Of a stretch of DNA of 64,000 nt, positions 1-10,081 are shown in pieces. The position numbers and the translations under genes are program-made. Source of the DNA: Pseudomonas sp. Bc-h (GTDB taxonomy: Bacteria > Pseudomonadota > Gammaproteobacteria > Pseudomonadales > Pseudomonadaceae); NCBI RefSeq assembly GCF_002080045.1, contig NZ_MUIN01000004.1, forward strand, positions 146-64,145, in the 5' to 3' direction. The number at the start of each line of letters is the position of its first letter. Positions within the stretch are counted from its first letter, which is position 1. Below the pieces are notes generated by a model. It was not told where the DNA came from. It was given only the letters and a program-made list of their open reading frames with translations, and ran no database searches.

Positions 1-12
1 GTTACAATCTGC

Positions 13-18
13 TGTCAA
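13..18 (-). promoter_or_regulatory. -35 box of a second rRNA promoter (cut by window edge)
   Basis: On the minus strand this reads TTGACA, a perfect sigma70 -35 box. It lies about 200 bp downstream of the first rRNA promoter. The matching -10 box would fall beyond base 1, so only half of the promoter is visible. Tandem P1/P2 promoters are usual for rRNA operons, and tyrS lies next to a 16S gene in other Pseudomonas, which supports the reading. The 16S gene itself is outside the window. Confidence 0.5.
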
Positions 19-23
19 CCACC

Positions 24-177
24 TTTTTCACCGCTGTCGATTCAAGCATCTGAACCGAAGCACTTCCTCACTGCTTACTTCGTCCAACTCTTTGATTCTC
101 TTTTTCACCGCTGTCGATTCAAGCATCTGAACCGAAGCACTTCCTCACTGCTTACTTCGTCCAACTCTTTGATTCTC
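24..177. repeat. Perfect 77-bp tandem duplication in rRNA leader
   Basis: Bases 24-100 and 101-177 are identical over 77 bp and sit head to tail. The unit lies between the two putative rRNA promoters, so the P1 transcript would contain both copies and a P2 transcript neither. It contains no open reading frame of note and no tRNA. Perfect identity suggests a recent duplication or homogenisation between rRNA operons. Confidence 0.85.
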
Positions 178-216
178 AAGGAGTTTTCCGTTTCGTCTGC
201 GCCGGAAGTGGGGCGA

Positions 217-244
217 ATTATAGACAGTTCCTGAGGGGCGTCAA
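217..244 (-). promoter_or_regulatory. rRNA operon P1 promoter
   Basis: On the minus strand TTGACG (239-244) and TATAAT (217-222) are separated by 16 bp. A GC-rich discriminator follows and an A/T-rich UP-like stretch lies upstream, overlapping the stop codon of tyrS. This is the architecture of a strong, stringently controlled rRNA promoter. It fires leftward toward a 16S gene outside the window. The stretch from 1 to 216 is therefore rRNA leader and holds no protein gene. Confidence 0.75.
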
Positions 245-253
245 GCACTTATT

Positions 254-1459
254 TCAAACTTGCTCCAAATTCAGCGTAACGCGTCCGAAAGCCTTCTTGC
301 CAGCCTGGCAAACATGGGTAGCGCCCAGCTTGAAGATGAAGGTGCGATCAACAACTTCTCCATCTATACGCACACCACCGGACGCCAGCAGGTCACGAGC
401 GACAGCAGAGTTCTTCACCAGGCCCGCCTTATTAAGGACAGCAGCGATCGGCATGTCTTCAGCACCCATAACACTAATCTCAGGAAGATCTTCCGGTAGC
501 TCGCCATCCTTCATACGGTTCCCCGCAGAACGGTGGGCCGACGAAGCAGCTTCCTCACCATGGAAACGGGCGACGATCTCTTCAGCCAGCTTGATCTTGA
601 TGTCGCGCGGGTTCGCACCTGCCTCGCAGTCCGCCTTGAAGCCGTCAATCTCTTCCATAGAGCGAAAGCTCAGCAGCTCGAAATAGCGCCACATCAACGC
701 ATCGGGAATGGAGACCAGCTTGCTGTACATGATGCCCGGCGCTTCCTGGATACCCACATAGTTACCCAGCGACTTGGACATCTTCTTCACGCCATCCAGA
801 CCTTCGAGCAAAGGCATGGTCAGCACGCACTGGGCTTCCTGACCATAAGCGCGCTGAAGCTCACGCCCCATGAGCAGGTTGAACTTCTGATCCGTACCGC
901 CCAGCTCGACATCGGCACGCAATGCGACCGAGTCGTAACCCTGAACCAGCGGATAGAGGAATTCGTGGATAGCGATGGACTGGTTCGACTTGTAGCGTTT
1001 GTCGAAGTCATCACGCTCCAGCATGCGGGCTACTGTGTATTGAGAAGATAGGCGAATGAAGTCGGCAGGACTCAGTTGATCCATCCAGGTGGAGTTGAAC
1101 GCCACCTCGGTCTTGGCCGGATCGAGAATTTTGAACACTTGAACCTTATAGGTCTCGGCATAGTCCAGCACTTGCTCGCGGGTCAGCGGCGGGCGCGTGG
1201 CGCTCTTGCCACTCGGATCGCCGATCATGCCGGTGAAGTCGCCGATCAGGAAGATGACCTGATGGCCCAACTCCTGGAACTGACGCAGCTTATTAATAAG
1301 CACCGTATGACCCAGGTGCAGGTCGGGCGCCGTCGGGTCGAAACCGGCCTTGATGCGCAGTGGCTGACCACGCTTGAGTTTCGCGACCAGTTCGGACTCG
1401 ACCAGGAGTTCATCCGCGCCACGCTTGATCAGCGCTAGCTGCTCTTCAACCGACTTCAT
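254..1459 (-). CDS. tyrS: Tyrosyl-tRNA synthetase
   Basis: A cytoplasmic class I aminoacyl-tRNA synthetase of 401 residues that charges tRNA-Tyr. The HIGH signature appears as HLGH at residues 48-51 and KMSKS at 226-230. A C-terminal S4-like RNA-binding domain occupies roughly residues 340-401. The start at 1459 (MKSVEEQ) is preferred; the reading frame runs 21 residues further upstream but that part is not tyrosyl-tRNA-synthetase-like. P. aeruginosa has two such enzymes, and the one next to an rRNA operon, anmK and an M23 peptidase gene is called tyrZ there; position makes this gene its orthologue. It is divergent from mepM. Confidence 0.95.
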   Translation of the reverse strand: MKSVEEQLALIKRGADELLVESELVAKLKRGQPLRIKAGFDPTAPDLHLGHTVLINKLRQFQELGHQVIFLIGDFTGMIGDPSGKSATRPPLTREQVLDYAETYKVQVFKILDPAKTEVAFNSTWMDQLSPADFIRLSSQYTVARMLERDDFDKRYKSNQSIAIHEFLYPLVQGYDSVALRADVELGGTDQKFNLLMGRELQRAYGQEAQCVLTMPLLEGLDGVKKMSKSLGNYVGIQEAPGIMYSKLVSIPDALMWRYFELLSFRSMEEIDGFKADCEAGANPRDIKIKLAEEIVARFHGEEAASSAHRSAGNRMKDGELPEDLPEISVMGAEDMPIAAVLNKAGLVKNSAVARDLLASGGVRIDGEVVDRTFIFKLGATHVCQAGKKAFGRVTLNLEQV

Positions 1460-1671
1460 AACAGCCCCGTAATGCCTTATTTCAAAGGGAAACAACCATA
1501 CAAGATCACCGCCCAAATACAAGATCCGACCGCAGACGGTAGACGAATCAGGAAGCGATCCGTACGCGAGCTTGCCTCAGGGAGGATTTGGTTATATTTT
1601 ATACAGTTATTTCATCTTCATCATGTCATTCATCTTTTCCATTTCATCTTTTTTCAAAGTCAAAATTACCT

Positions 1672-3108
1672 ATGAACGACACTCCGCCTAAAGCGCCCCC
1701 GCTTTATCCGAAGAGCCACCTGCTAGCTGCAAGCGGTATTGCAGCCTTGCTGAGCCTGGCCCTTCTGGTTTTTCCATCCAGTGATGTCGAAGCCAAGAAA
1801 ACCAATCTCACCCTCGAACTGGACACGCCAGTTGAGCAGTTCAAGCAAGAACAAGACGCACAGCAACAGAGCCAAGCCACAGAAGACACCACAGTTTCTC
1901 CGTTTGCGCAGATCGACAACGGCGCGGACGAGTCGGAAGACACCGCTGCGACAGAGCCGGAAACCAAGCCCGCAGCCCCTGCAGCAGTAGCAGCGGTCAA
2001 AGGAGCGACACATAAGGAAGTCGTGGTTTCCAAAGGCGATACGCTTTCTACCTTGTTCGAGAAGGTCGGCCTCCCGCCAGCTGCGGTCCACGAGGTTATC
2101 GCCAGCGACAAGCAAGCCAAGCAATTCAGCCAGCTGAAAAACGGTCAGGTGCTGCAGTTCGAGCTGACCCCAGATGGCAACCTCAAGCAACTGCATAGCA
2201 AACTCAGCGATCTGGAAAGCATCAGTCTTTCCCGAACCGACAAGGGCTACACCTTCACCCGCGATGTCAGCAAACCGAACGTCCGCACCGCCTATGTCCA
2301 TGGCGTGATCAGTAATTCGCTGTCTCAGTCGGCACAACGCGCGGGCCTGAGCCACAGCATGACGATGGATATGGCCAACATCTTCGGCTATGACGTCGAC
2401 TTCGCTCAGGACATTCGCAAAGGCGATGAATTCGACGTGATCTACGAGCAGAAAGTCGTTAACGGCAAGACTGTCGCCACCGGCAACATCCTGTCCGCTC
2501 GCTTCACCAACCGCGGCAAAACCTATACCGCCGTGCGTTACACCAACAAACAGGGCAACACTAACTACTACACAGCCGATGGCAACAGCATGCGTAAGGC
2601 ATTCATCCGCACACCTGTGGAATACGCCCGCATCAGTTCCATGTTCTCCATGGGCCGCAAGCACCCGATCCTGAACAAGATCCGCGCGCACAAAGGCATC
2701 GACTATGCTGCTCCACGCGGCACCCCGATCAAGGCCACAGGTGACGGCAAAGTTATCCTCGCAGGTCGGCGCGGCGGCTACGGCAATACCGTGATCATTC
2801 AGCACGGGGAGACCTACCGCACGCTGTATGGCCACATGCAGGGTTTCGCCAAAGGCATTCAGAACGGCAGCAGCGTCAAACAAGGTCAGGTCATCGGCTA
2901 TATTGGAACAACAGGCCTGTCGACCGGTCCGCATGTACATTACGAGTTCCAGGTAAATGGCGTTCACGTTGACCCGCTGGGTCAGAAGCTGCCAATGGCA
3001 GACCCGATCGCCAAGTCCGAAAAACAGCGGTTCATGCAAGAGAGCCAGCCTCTGATGGCTCGTATGGACCAGGAAAAGGCCACCATGCTGGCCTCGAGTA
3101 AGCGCTGA
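1672..3108 (+). CDS. mepM: Periplasmic M23 peptidoglycan DD-endopeptidase (MepM-like)
   Basis: A 478-residue membrane-anchored murein hydrolase expected to cut peptide cross-links during wall growth. Residues 16-34 form a transmembrane anchor, followed by an Ala/Glu-rich linker, a LysM/OapA-like domain near 110-160 and a C-terminal M23 domain. The zinc ligands are visible as H330-x3-D334 and H411-x-H413, with another conserved His at 378, so the enzyme looks active. The ATG at 1672 is chosen because the membrane anchor follows it; an upstream extension to 1588 is Ser-rich and unlike the family. It precedes anmK by 3 bp, so the two are probably co-transcribed, linking wall cleavage to recycling. 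The P. aeruginosa orthologue is a substrate of the CtpA protease. Confidence 0.88.
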   Translation: MNDTPPKAPPLYPKSHLLAASGIAALLSLALLVFPSSDVEAKKTNLTLELDTPVEQFKQEQDAQQQSQATEDTTVSPFAQIDNGADESEDTAATEPETKPAAPAAVAAVKGATHKEVVVSKGDTLSTLFEKVGLPPAAVHEVIASDKQAKQFSQLKNGQVLQFELTPDGNLKQLHSKLSDLESISLSRTDKGYTFTRDVSKPNVRTAYVHGVISNSLSQSAQRAGLSHSMTMDMANIFGYDVDFAQDIRKGDEFDVIYEQKVVNGKTVATGNILSARFTNRGKTYTAVRYTNKQGNTNYYTADGNSMRKAFIRTPVEYARISSMFSMGRKHPILNKIRAHKGIDYAAPRGTPIKATGDGKVILAGRRGGYGNTVIIQHGETYRTLYGHMQGFAKGIQNGSSVKQGQVIGYIGTTGLSTGPHVHYEFQVNGVHVDPLGQKLPMADPIAKSEKQRFMQESQPLMARMDQEKATMLASSKR

Positions 3109-4203
<1,095 letters not shown>

Positions 4204-4220
4204 CGGCTCAGGTGGACAGC

Positions 4221-4248
4221 AAAACGCCGCGCATATGCGCGGCGTTTT
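4221..4248. terminator. Bidirectional terminator between anmK and erpA
   Basis: A near-perfect palindrome, AAAACGCCGCGC paired with GCGCGGCGTTTT, lies between the convergent genes anmK and erpA. The A-tract on one side and T-tract on the other let it work in both directions. Confidence 0.9.
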
Positions 4249-4265
4249 CGTTTGAAGCCGGTGAA

Positions 4266-4616
4266 TCAGATCGAGAACGAGGAACCACAACCGCAAGTGG
4301 TCGCAGCGTTCGGGTTCTTGATCACGAAACGAGAGCCTTCGAGGCCCTCCTGATAATCCACTTCAGCGCCAGCCAGGTACTGGAAGCTCATTGGATCGAC
4401 AACCAGGCTCACACCCTCGCGCTCGACAATGGTGTCATCATCAGCAACGTCTTCATCAAAAGTAAAACCGTACTGGAAACCGGAACAGCCGCCACCTGTC
4501 ACGAAAACACGCAACTTAAGGCGGTCATTGCCCTCTTCGTCGACCAGGGTTTTCACTTTGTGCGCTGCACCTTGCGTGAATTCCAAAGCCGTAGGAGTGA
4601 AGGATTCGACGCTCAT
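4266..4616 (-). CDS. erpA: Iron-sulfur cluster insertion protein ErpA
   Basis: A 116-residue A-type carrier that delivers Fe-S clusters to apo-enzymes, including isoprenoid synthesis enzymes. The three cluster-binding cysteines are present: C44 in GGGCSGF, and C108 and C110 in the C-terminal CGCGSSF. The ATG at 4616 is preferred because GGGAG sits about 9 bp upstream; a TTG two codons earlier is too close to that site. It is convergent with anmK and shares its terminator. No neighbour is functionally tied to it. Confidence 0.95.
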   Translation of the reverse strand: MSVESFTPTALEFTQGAAHKVKTLVDEEGNDRLKLRVFVTGGGCSGFQYGFTFDEDVADDDTIVEREGVSLVVDPMSFQYLAGAEVDYQEGLEGSRFVIKNPNAATTCGCGSSFSI

Positions 4617-4702
4617 GCTCAATATCTCCCGGCGCTAAGCCGTCATAATGCGTAATGCGCGCATTATCCGCTTGTCCTAGAAAAATGGTCAACTATTTGG
4701 AG

Positions 4703-4781
4703 AGCAGCGGTAAGCCACAAGCTTCAAGCCGCAAGAAGCGTTGCCCCTCCTGCAGATTGAAGCTTGCCGCCAAAAGCTGCT
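4703..4781. repeat. REP-type inverted repeat downstream of argC
   Basis: The arms are AGCAGC (4703-4708) with AAGCTTCAA (4719-4727), against TTGAAGCTT (4757-4765) with GCTGCT (4776-4781). The element ends 2 bp from the argC stop codon. It can fold on the argC transcript and may protect or terminate its 3' end. A related sequence rich in the same CAAGCTT / TGTAGCT words lies at 47845-47927. Confidence 0.6.
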
Positions 4782-4782
4782 T

Positions 4783-5817
4783 TTAAGGCAACAATGCGGC
4801 GTGAGACAGCCCCATGCGCTCGTCCAGCTCGAACATAATGTTCATGTTCTGCACCGCTTGCCCGGATGCACCTTTGACGAGGTTGTCGATAACCGACAAC
4901 ACCACCACCAGATCGCCATCCTGAGGACGGTGCACCGCGATTCGGCAGACGTTGGCGCCGCGTACACTGCGTGTTTCAGGGTGGCTGCCCGCCGGCATTA
5001 CATCGACGAACGGTTCATTGGCGAAGCGCTTCTCAAACAGAGCCTGAAGATCAACAGACTGGTCGACAACGGTCGAATACAGCGTCGCGTGTATACCGCG
5101 GATCATTGGCGTAAGGTGCGGCACGAAGGTCAATCCGATGTCGCCGCCTGCTGCACGACGCAGGCCTTGGCTGATTTCAGGCAAGTGACGGTGACCTTTC
5201 ACGGCATAGGCTTTGAAACTCTCACTGGTCTCTGCGTACAGGGAACCAACGCTTGCACCTCGACCGGCGCCGCTGATGCCAGATTTGCAGTCAGCGATCA
5301 GCCGCGTCGGGTCAGCCAGCCCCGCTTCAAGCAGCGGCAGGAAACCCAGTTGGGTTGCCGTTGGATAGCAACCCGGCACCGCGATGAGGCGAGCGCCTTT
5401 GATTTGTTCGCGATTGACCTCCGGCAAACCATAAACGGCTTCGTTGAGCAGCTCGGGCGCGCCATGCGGCTGGTTGTACCATTTGGCCCACTCAACCGGA
5501 TCTTGCAGGCGGAAGTCGGCAGACAGATCGATAACCTTGGTGCCTGCGGCGAGCAGTTCACCGGCCAGCGCGTGAGCTACGCCATGGGGTGTGGCGAAAA
5601 ATACAACGTCACAGGCACCCAGCACTTTCACATCCGGCACGCTGAAGGCCAGACCGTCGTAGTGACCGCGCAGGTTCGGATACATGTCGGCAACGGGCAA
5701 ACCTGCCTCGGAGCGCGAGGTGATCGCGACCACTTCAGCTTGTGGATGCTGCGCCAGAAGACGTAGCAACTCGACGCCGGTGTAACCCGTGCCGCCGACG
5801 ATACCGACCTTGACCAT
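4783..5817 (-). CDS. argC: N-acetyl-gamma-glutamyl-phosphate reductase
   Basis: A 344-residue NADPH-dependent reductase of arginine biosynthesis that converts N-acetylglutamyl phosphate to the semialdehyde. The nucleotide-binding [10 protein letters not shown] lies at residues 5-14 and the catalytic cysteine is C150 in VPGCYPT. Length is typical for the short, single-domain ArgC. It is transcribed away from hemJ with a 135-bp divergent intergenic region, and a REP-type hairpin follows its stop codon. No other arginine gene lies nearby, as is usual in Pseudomonas. Confidence 0.96.
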   Translation of the reverse strand: MVKVGIVGGTGYTGVELLRLLAQHPQAEVVAITSRSEAGLPVADMYPNLRGHYDGLAFSVPDVKVLGACDVVFFATPHGVAHALAGELLAAGTKVIDLSADFRLQDPVEWAKWYNQPHGAPELLNEAVYGLPEVNREQIKGARLIAVPGCYPTATQLGFLPLLEAGLADPTRLIADCKSGISGAGRGASVGSLYAETSESFKAYAVKGHRHLPEISQGLRRAAGGDIGLTFVPHLTPMIRGIHATLYSTVVDQSVDLQALFEKRFANEPFVDVMPAGSHPETRSVRGANVCRIAVHRPQDGDLVVVLSVIDNLVKGASGQAVQNMNIMFELDERMGLSHAALLP

Positions 5818-5952
5818 AACCTGCCCCTCAACGAAACCACTGGAAAGCCGCTGATAATATGAGTCAAGCGCCCTCGGAACAACCGTGAACGTGACGTACG
5901 GGCACGCAAGCCACTACTATTTGCGCCACCGTGATCCTGGAAAATAACCAAA

Positions 5953-6378
5953 ATGCTCTATCTATGGATAAAAGCACTGCACATCGTTTCGATCGTCTGC
6001 TGGTTCGCCGGTCTGTTTTATCTCCCTCGGCTGTTCGTTTACCACTCCATGAGCGAGGACGCTGTCAGTCGAGAGCGCTTCTGCACCATGGAGCGCAAAC
6101 TCTATCGGGGCATCATGGGCCCGGCGATGATCGCCACACTGGTGTTCGGCATCTGGCTGCTTACACTCACACCAGGATTTCTGCAGCAAGGTTGGTTGCA
6201 CGCCAAGCTGACTCTCGTGGTCTTACTGATCGGGTATCACCACATGTGCGGCGCGCAGGTCAAAAAATTCGCCCGGGGCGAAAACGGCCGCAGCCACGTG
6301 TTTTATCGCTGGTTCAATGAAGTCCCGGTATTGATTCTGCTGGCTGTCGTGATTCTGGTGGTCGTCAAACCGTTCTGA
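5953..6378 (+). CDS. hemJ: HemJ-type protoporphyrinogen IX oxidase
   Basis: A 141-residue inner-membrane protein with four predicted transmembrane segments, of the UPF0093/HemJ family that oxidises protoporphyrinogen IX in haem synthesis. The conserved H10 lies in the first helix (WIKALHIVSIVCW), and the family's basic K/R residues are kept before helices two and three. Length and the closing VILVVVKPF match the family. It is divergent from argC and starts a same-strand run with the DUF805 gene 46 bp later. Function is assigned by family, not by experiment in this organism. Confidence 0.88.
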   Translation: MLYLWIKALHIVSIVCWFAGLFYLPRLFVYHSMSEDAVSRERFCTMERKLYRGIMGPAMIATLVFGIWLLTLTPGFLQQGWLHAKLTLVVLLIGYHHMCGAQVKKFARGENGRSHVFYRWFNEVPVLILLAVVILVVVKPF

Positions 6379-6424
6379 TCTCAATGCCGACAGACGCATT
6401 CAACCCAAGACAAGGAAGCCGAGC

Positions 6425-7348
6425 ATGGCCGAGCACTTCAAGATCGTTTTCGAAGGACAGCTGCGAACGGGCGTCGATCTGGAGACGGCGCGCCTGAACC
6501 TGGCGCAGCTGTTCAAAAGCGATGTGGCCAACATGGATCGGCTGTTCACCGGCAAACCGGTGACGGTAAAGCGCGGCCTGTCCCACGGCGATGCCCAGCG
6601 CTACCTCAAGGCGCTGAATGACGCCGGTGTTGAAGCGAAGATCGAGCCAGAGCAACCGGTCAGTTGGACGCTGGAGGAGATCGACGAGCCTGCGTCTGAT
6701 AGGACAGCCTTCGAACCGGCAACGTCGCCTTACGCGCCACCGAGAGCTTCTGTCGCGCAAGAGGGTCCGGATGTTGGCGAACTCAAAGTATTCACGGTGC
6801 AGGGTCGCATCGGCCGATTGCGTTATCTTGCATGGACTATGGCGCTGACGTTCGTCGGGCTGGTATTGGGCGCTCTGTGTTTCGGCATCATGAGCATGTC
6901 ACTGGTAGCAGGCGGCTTGCTGGGCGCGATCGTGCTGGTGGCGTTTGTGGTGGTCAGCATTCAGATGGGCGCACAGCGGCTGCACGATGCGGGCTGGTCT
7001 GCCTGGTTGTTGCTGCTCAACCTTGTCCCGGTCGTGGGCGGTTTCTTTCCTCTGCTGATGATCGTAGTACCGGGCAACGGCGGCCCGAATAGATACGGCG
7101 CGCCACCCCCTCCCAACAGCCGGACAGTCAAGCTGCTCGCGGTGCTCTGGATTCTGGTGCTCGCGCTGGTGTTCGTCGGCGCGATGATGGGTGGCCTGCA
7201 GAAGGTTCAGGAGCAAGTGGAAGCAACGACCGGCGAATACGAACAGACCCTGCCCTACGACGATGACTCGGACGACGCAACGCCGCCTGCCGTTCCCGTC
7301 GATCCTGCAGATTCTGGTGACTCTTCCGACAGCGAAGACGACCAATAA
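6425..7348 (+). CDS. DUF805-family membrane protein with soluble N-terminal domain
   Basis: A 307-residue protein of unknown function. Residues 1-90 are soluble and resemble a small alpha/beta domain that shares its layout with other Pseudomonas DUF805 proteins (start MAEHFKIVFEG). A Pro/Ala linker follows, then the DUF805 core from about residue 124 (GRIGRLRYLAW) with three membrane segments and the hallmark DAGWSAW and NRYG motifs. A further hydrophobic helix near 240 precedes a very acidic tail rich in Asp, Ser and Pro. A good site, AAGGAAG, precedes the ATG. It lies between hemJ and an SDR gene on the same strand, which gives no clear hint of role. Confidence 0.8.
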   Translation: MAEHFKIVFEGQLRTGVDLETARLNLAQLFKSDVANMDRLFTGKPVTVKRGLSHGDAQRYLKALNDAGVEAKIEPEQPVSWTLEEIDEPASDRTAFEPATSPYAPPRASVAQEGPDVGELKVFTVQGRIGRLRYLAWTMALTFVGLVLGALCFGIMSMSLVAGGLLGAIVLVAFVVVSIQMGAQRLHDAGWSAWLLLLNLVPVVGGFFPLLMIVVPGNGGPNRYGAPPPPNSRTVKLLAVLWILVLALVFVGAMMGGLQKVQEQVEATTGEYEQTLPYDDDSDDATPPAVPVDPADSGDSSDSEDDQ

Positions 7349-7399
7349 CTGTCTGGCAGCAAGGATGCTGTCTCAACACCTGCTTCATTGGAGAATTGC

Positions 7400-8185
7400 A
7401 TGTCCCGTTACGCCCTGGTCACAGGTGCTTCCAGCGGTATCGGCCTGGCCATGGCCGAAGCCTTGGCTCGCCGCGGCCGCAATCTGATTCTGGTCTCGCG
7501 CCATCGGGACATGCTGGAGAGCATTGCGATCGAGTTCACTCAGCGATTCGGCGTCGAAGTGCTGTTCCGCGCCTGCGATCTGGGTGAACCATTGCGGCTT
7601 TCGGGCTTTCTGCTTGAACTGGAAGAAGGTGAGCGGCAGATCGACCTGTTGGTGAATTGCGCGGGCATCGGCAACAGCGGACCGTTTCTAGCGCAGGAAT
7701 GGGCCCAGGAGCAGGATCTGCTGGATCTCAACGTGCTCGCCCTGACACGCCTTTGCCATACCGTCGGTAACCTGATGGCAGTGCAGGGCGGAGGGCAGAT
7801 TCTCAACGTTGCCTCGATCATGGGCTTCCAGCCGGGGCCCTGGATGAGCACTTACGCGGCGAGCAAAGCGTATGTGCTGCATTTCTCCGAAGGGTTGCGC
7901 GAAGAACTGAAAAAAACCGGCGTGAAGATTTCCGTGCTCTGCCCAGGCCCTACGCGCACTTCGTTCTTCCGCACAGCGCAGCTGAGTGCGGACAAGTTCA
8001 CCAACGAAAAGACCATGACCGCCGAGGAGATCGCGCTGTACACCGTCCGCGCCCTGGACAAAAACCGCGCGATCATCATTCCCGGGAGACGCAACCGCTT
8101 CCTCAGCCGCTTGCCTCGATTGGCCGGACGCTGGATGACACGAAAAATCTGGGGGTCGATGCTGAAGTCTCGCACGTCGGCCTGA
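7400..8185 (+). CDS. Short-chain dehydrogenase/reductase
   Basis: A 261-residue classical SDR with the cofactor motif TGASSGIG at residues 8-15, NCAG at 86-89, and the catalytic residues S139, Y152 and K156 (YAASK). The Arg after the first strand suggests NADP(H) preference. The C-terminal part is basic and may touch the membrane, as in the DltE/YqjQ-like SDR group. The start at 7400 is chosen because GGAG lies 7 bp upstream; an in-frame TTG at 7388 lacks a site. The substrate cannot be told from sequence. It follows the DUF805 gene on the same strand. Confidence 0.88.
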   Translation: MSRYALVTGASSGIGLAMAEALARRGRNLILVSRHRDMLESIAIEFTQRFGVEVLFRACDLGEPLRLSGFLLELEEGERQIDLLVNCAGIGNSGPFLAQEWAQEQDLLDLNVLALTRLCHTVGNLMAVQGGGQILNVASIMGFQPGPWMSTYAASKAYVLHFSEGLREELKKTGVKISVLCPGPTRTSFFRTAQLSADKFTNEKTMTAEEIALYTVRALDKNRAIIIPGRRNRFLSRLPRLAGRWMTRKIWGSMLKSRTSA

Positions 8186-8273
8186 GTCGCCGTACTACGA
8201 GAAACGGCTGGGCGCGGCTCGACACGCTCAGTACACTCGGCTCATTCCCCACAAGAAACGGAGAAACAAGGCT

Positions 8274-8612
8274 GTGGAAACTCTGTTCACCAAAATCATC
8301 AATCGGGAAATTCCGGCGAAGATCATCTACGAAGATGACCAGGTCCTGGCTTTTCACGACATCGCCCCACAGGCGCCGGTGCATTTTCTGGTCATCCCGA
8401 AAAAACCGATCCGCACCCTCAACGACGTGACTGAAGAAGACAAGGGCCTGCTGGGTCACATCCTTTTTACCGCGCAGCGCCTGGCCAAGGAGCAGGGTTG
8501 TGAAGACGGTTTCCGCGTTGTCATGAACACCAATGAGAAAGGCGGTCAGACCGTCTATCACATTCACATGCACGTGCTGGGCAAGCGTCAGATGACCTGG
8601 CCGCCGGGCTGA
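8274..8612 (+). CDS. HIT-family nucleotide hydrolase (HinT-like)
   Basis: A 112-residue histidine-triad protein. The catalytic triad is H96, H98 and H100 in YHIHMHVLG, and the N-terminal METLFTKIINREIPAKI is typical of the HINT branch that hydrolyses purine nucleoside phosphoramidates. It begins with GTG, preceded by GGAG and AAGG. It sits alone between the SDR gene and coq7. The physiological substrate in Pseudomonas is not known. Confidence 0.92.
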   Translation: METLFTKIINREIPAKIIYEDDQVLAFHDIAPQAPVHFLVIPKKPIRTLNDVTEEDKGLLGHILFTAQRLAKEQGCEDGFRVVMNTNEKGGQTVYHIHMHVLGKRQMTWPPG

Positions 8613-8736
8613 GTCGCAAATTCAAAGACTTACACCCGCCGAGCGTCTATACCGCGCTTCGGCGGGCTGACGCATTACAAGCTCCGTCAGATCGATTGAG
8701 GTAGACTGGCCGCCGTGGATTCATCCGGAGGTGCCC

Positions 8737-9384
8737 ATGGCTACCGAACGTCACTACTCCCCTATCGACCGTTTCCTTCTGCAAGCCGATGCTGCGATGA
8801 AAACGCTGCTGCCTGCCAGCGCGCACTCTCACCGCCCTTCGCCTGCCATCGTTCAACCTGACACCAAGATGAGCGAGACCGACACCAGGCATGTCGCCGG
8901 CCTAATGCGCATCAATCATACCGGCGAAGTCTGTGCTCAGGCGCTGTATCAGGGCCAGGCCCTGACCGCCAAGCTGCCACACGTCCGTAAAGCCATGGAG
9001 CACGCCGCCGAAGAGGAAATCGATCACTTGGTGTGGTGCGAACAGCGCATTCGCCAGCTCGGCAGCCACACCAGCGTGCTCAACCCGCTGTTCTATGGGA
9101 TGTCCTTCGGTATTGGGGCTGTGGCGGGCCTGATCAGCGACAAGGTCAGCCTTGGATTTGTGGCCGCTACTGAAGATCAGGTTTGCAAACATCTGAACGA
9201 ACATCTTGAGCAACTGCCGGTGGAGGACGAAAAGTCCCGCGCGATTCTCGAGCAGATGCGTACCGACGAAGAACAACACGCGGAAGGCGCGATTCAGGCG
9301 GGGGGTTTTCGCTTCCCGAAGCCTGTGAAATTCGGCATGAGCATGCTGGCCAAGGTGATGACCAAGAGCACGTATCGGATCTGA
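8737..9384 (+). CDS. coq7: Ubiquinone biosynthesis hydroxylase Coq7
   Basis: A 215-residue di-iron monooxygenase that hydroxylates 2-polyprenyl-3-methyl-6-methoxy-1,4-benzoquinone in ubiquinone synthesis. The iron-binding residues appear in two repeats: a Glu in the first (NHTGEVCAQ) with ExxH in EEIDH, and a Glu in the second with ExxH in EEQHAEGA. The ATG at 8737 is preceded by a perfect GGAGG, 7 bp away, so it is preferred to the GTG two codons upstream. Pseudomonas uses Coq7 where E. coli uses UbiF. An intrinsic terminator follows. Confidence 0.95.
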   Translation: MATERHYSPIDRFLLQADAAMKTLLPASAHSHRPSPAIVQPDTKMSETDTRHVAGLMRINHTGEVCAQALYQGQALTAKLPHVRKAMEHAAEEEIDHLVWCEQRIRQLGSHTSVLNPLFYGMSFGIGAVAGLISDKVSLGFVAATEDQVCKHLNEHLEQLPVEDEKSRAILEQMRTDEEQHAEGAIQAGGFRFPKPVKFGMSMLAKVMTKSTYRI

Positions 9385-9405
9385 CCCGATTCGCAAACAC
9401 AAAAG

Positions 9406-9428
9406 AGGCGCCTCGTTGGCGCCTTTTT
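9406..9428 (+). terminator. Intrinsic terminator after coq7
   Basis: The stem AGGCGCC / GGCGCCT has a 5-base loop and is followed by a run of five T. It lies 21 bp after the coq7 stop and between convergent genes. Confidence 0.9.
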
Positions 9429-9451
9429 CGTTTATCGGATCGGGCTATCGG

Positions 9452-9874
9452 TCAGCCCAGCTCGATAATTTCGTAATCGTGGGAGATTTCAACGCCCGCG
9501 TTGCCCAGCATGATCGAAGCCGAGCAGTATTTTTCAGCGGAAAGTTCGATGGCGCGCTTGACCTGGTTTTCTTTCAGGCCACGGCCCTTGACCACGAAAT
9601 GCAGGTGGATCCTGGTAAATATCTTAGGGTCTTCAGTGGCGCGTTCGGCTTCCAGAAACGCCTCGCAACTTTCAACCGGCTGACGCGCTTTCTTGAGAAT
9701 GCTCACCACGTCGAAGTTACTGCAGCCGCCCAGGCCAATCAGCACCATTTCCATCGGACGCACACCCAGGTTGCGGCCGCCGCTCTCGGGCGGGCCGTCC
9801 ATCACGACCACGTGGCCGCTGCCCGATTCGCCGAGGAACATGGCCTCACCGGCCCACTGAATACGCGCTTTCAT
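9452..9874 (-). CDS. OsmC-family protein
   Basis: A 140-residue OsmC/Ohr-family protein. Two cysteines are kept, C51 in GGCSNFD and C117 in EKYCSAS, at the spacing used for thiol-dependent peroxide reduction. The sequence is closer to the YhfA-like branch than to OsmC or Ohr proper, for which the substrate is unsettled. It is convergent with coq7 and divergent from vfr, and in P. aeruginosa a homologue occupies the same place. A role in peroxide detoxification is inference. Confidence 0.85.
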   Translation of the reverse strand: MKARIQWAGEAMFLGESGSGHVVVMDGPPESGGRNLGVRPMEMVLIGLGGCSNFDVVSILKKARQPVESCEAFLEAERATEDPKIFTRIHLHFVVKGRGLKENQVKRAIELSAEKYCSASIMLGNAGVEISHDYEIIELG

Positions 9875-10081
9875 CCCCAGGACTCCAATGCTTGAAAAAA
9901 GGCGGCCAGCTTAGCACAGGGCCACGATGTCGCTGAGTGGACCGGAAATGTCGATATGTGCCAGAAATGTAGGAAATTTCTGAAAAAATGGCGATTTGCC
10001 GCTGTGGAACTGTGTCAAATCGGAAATACTGCCGATACCTATAAGAATGCCTCAGGGCGCAGTTTTTTACGGGATACAGCC

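Noticed and set aside
24..177. Start of a CRISPR array
   Set aside because: There are only two copies, each 77 bp, directly abutting with no spacer, and they lie in an rRNA leader.
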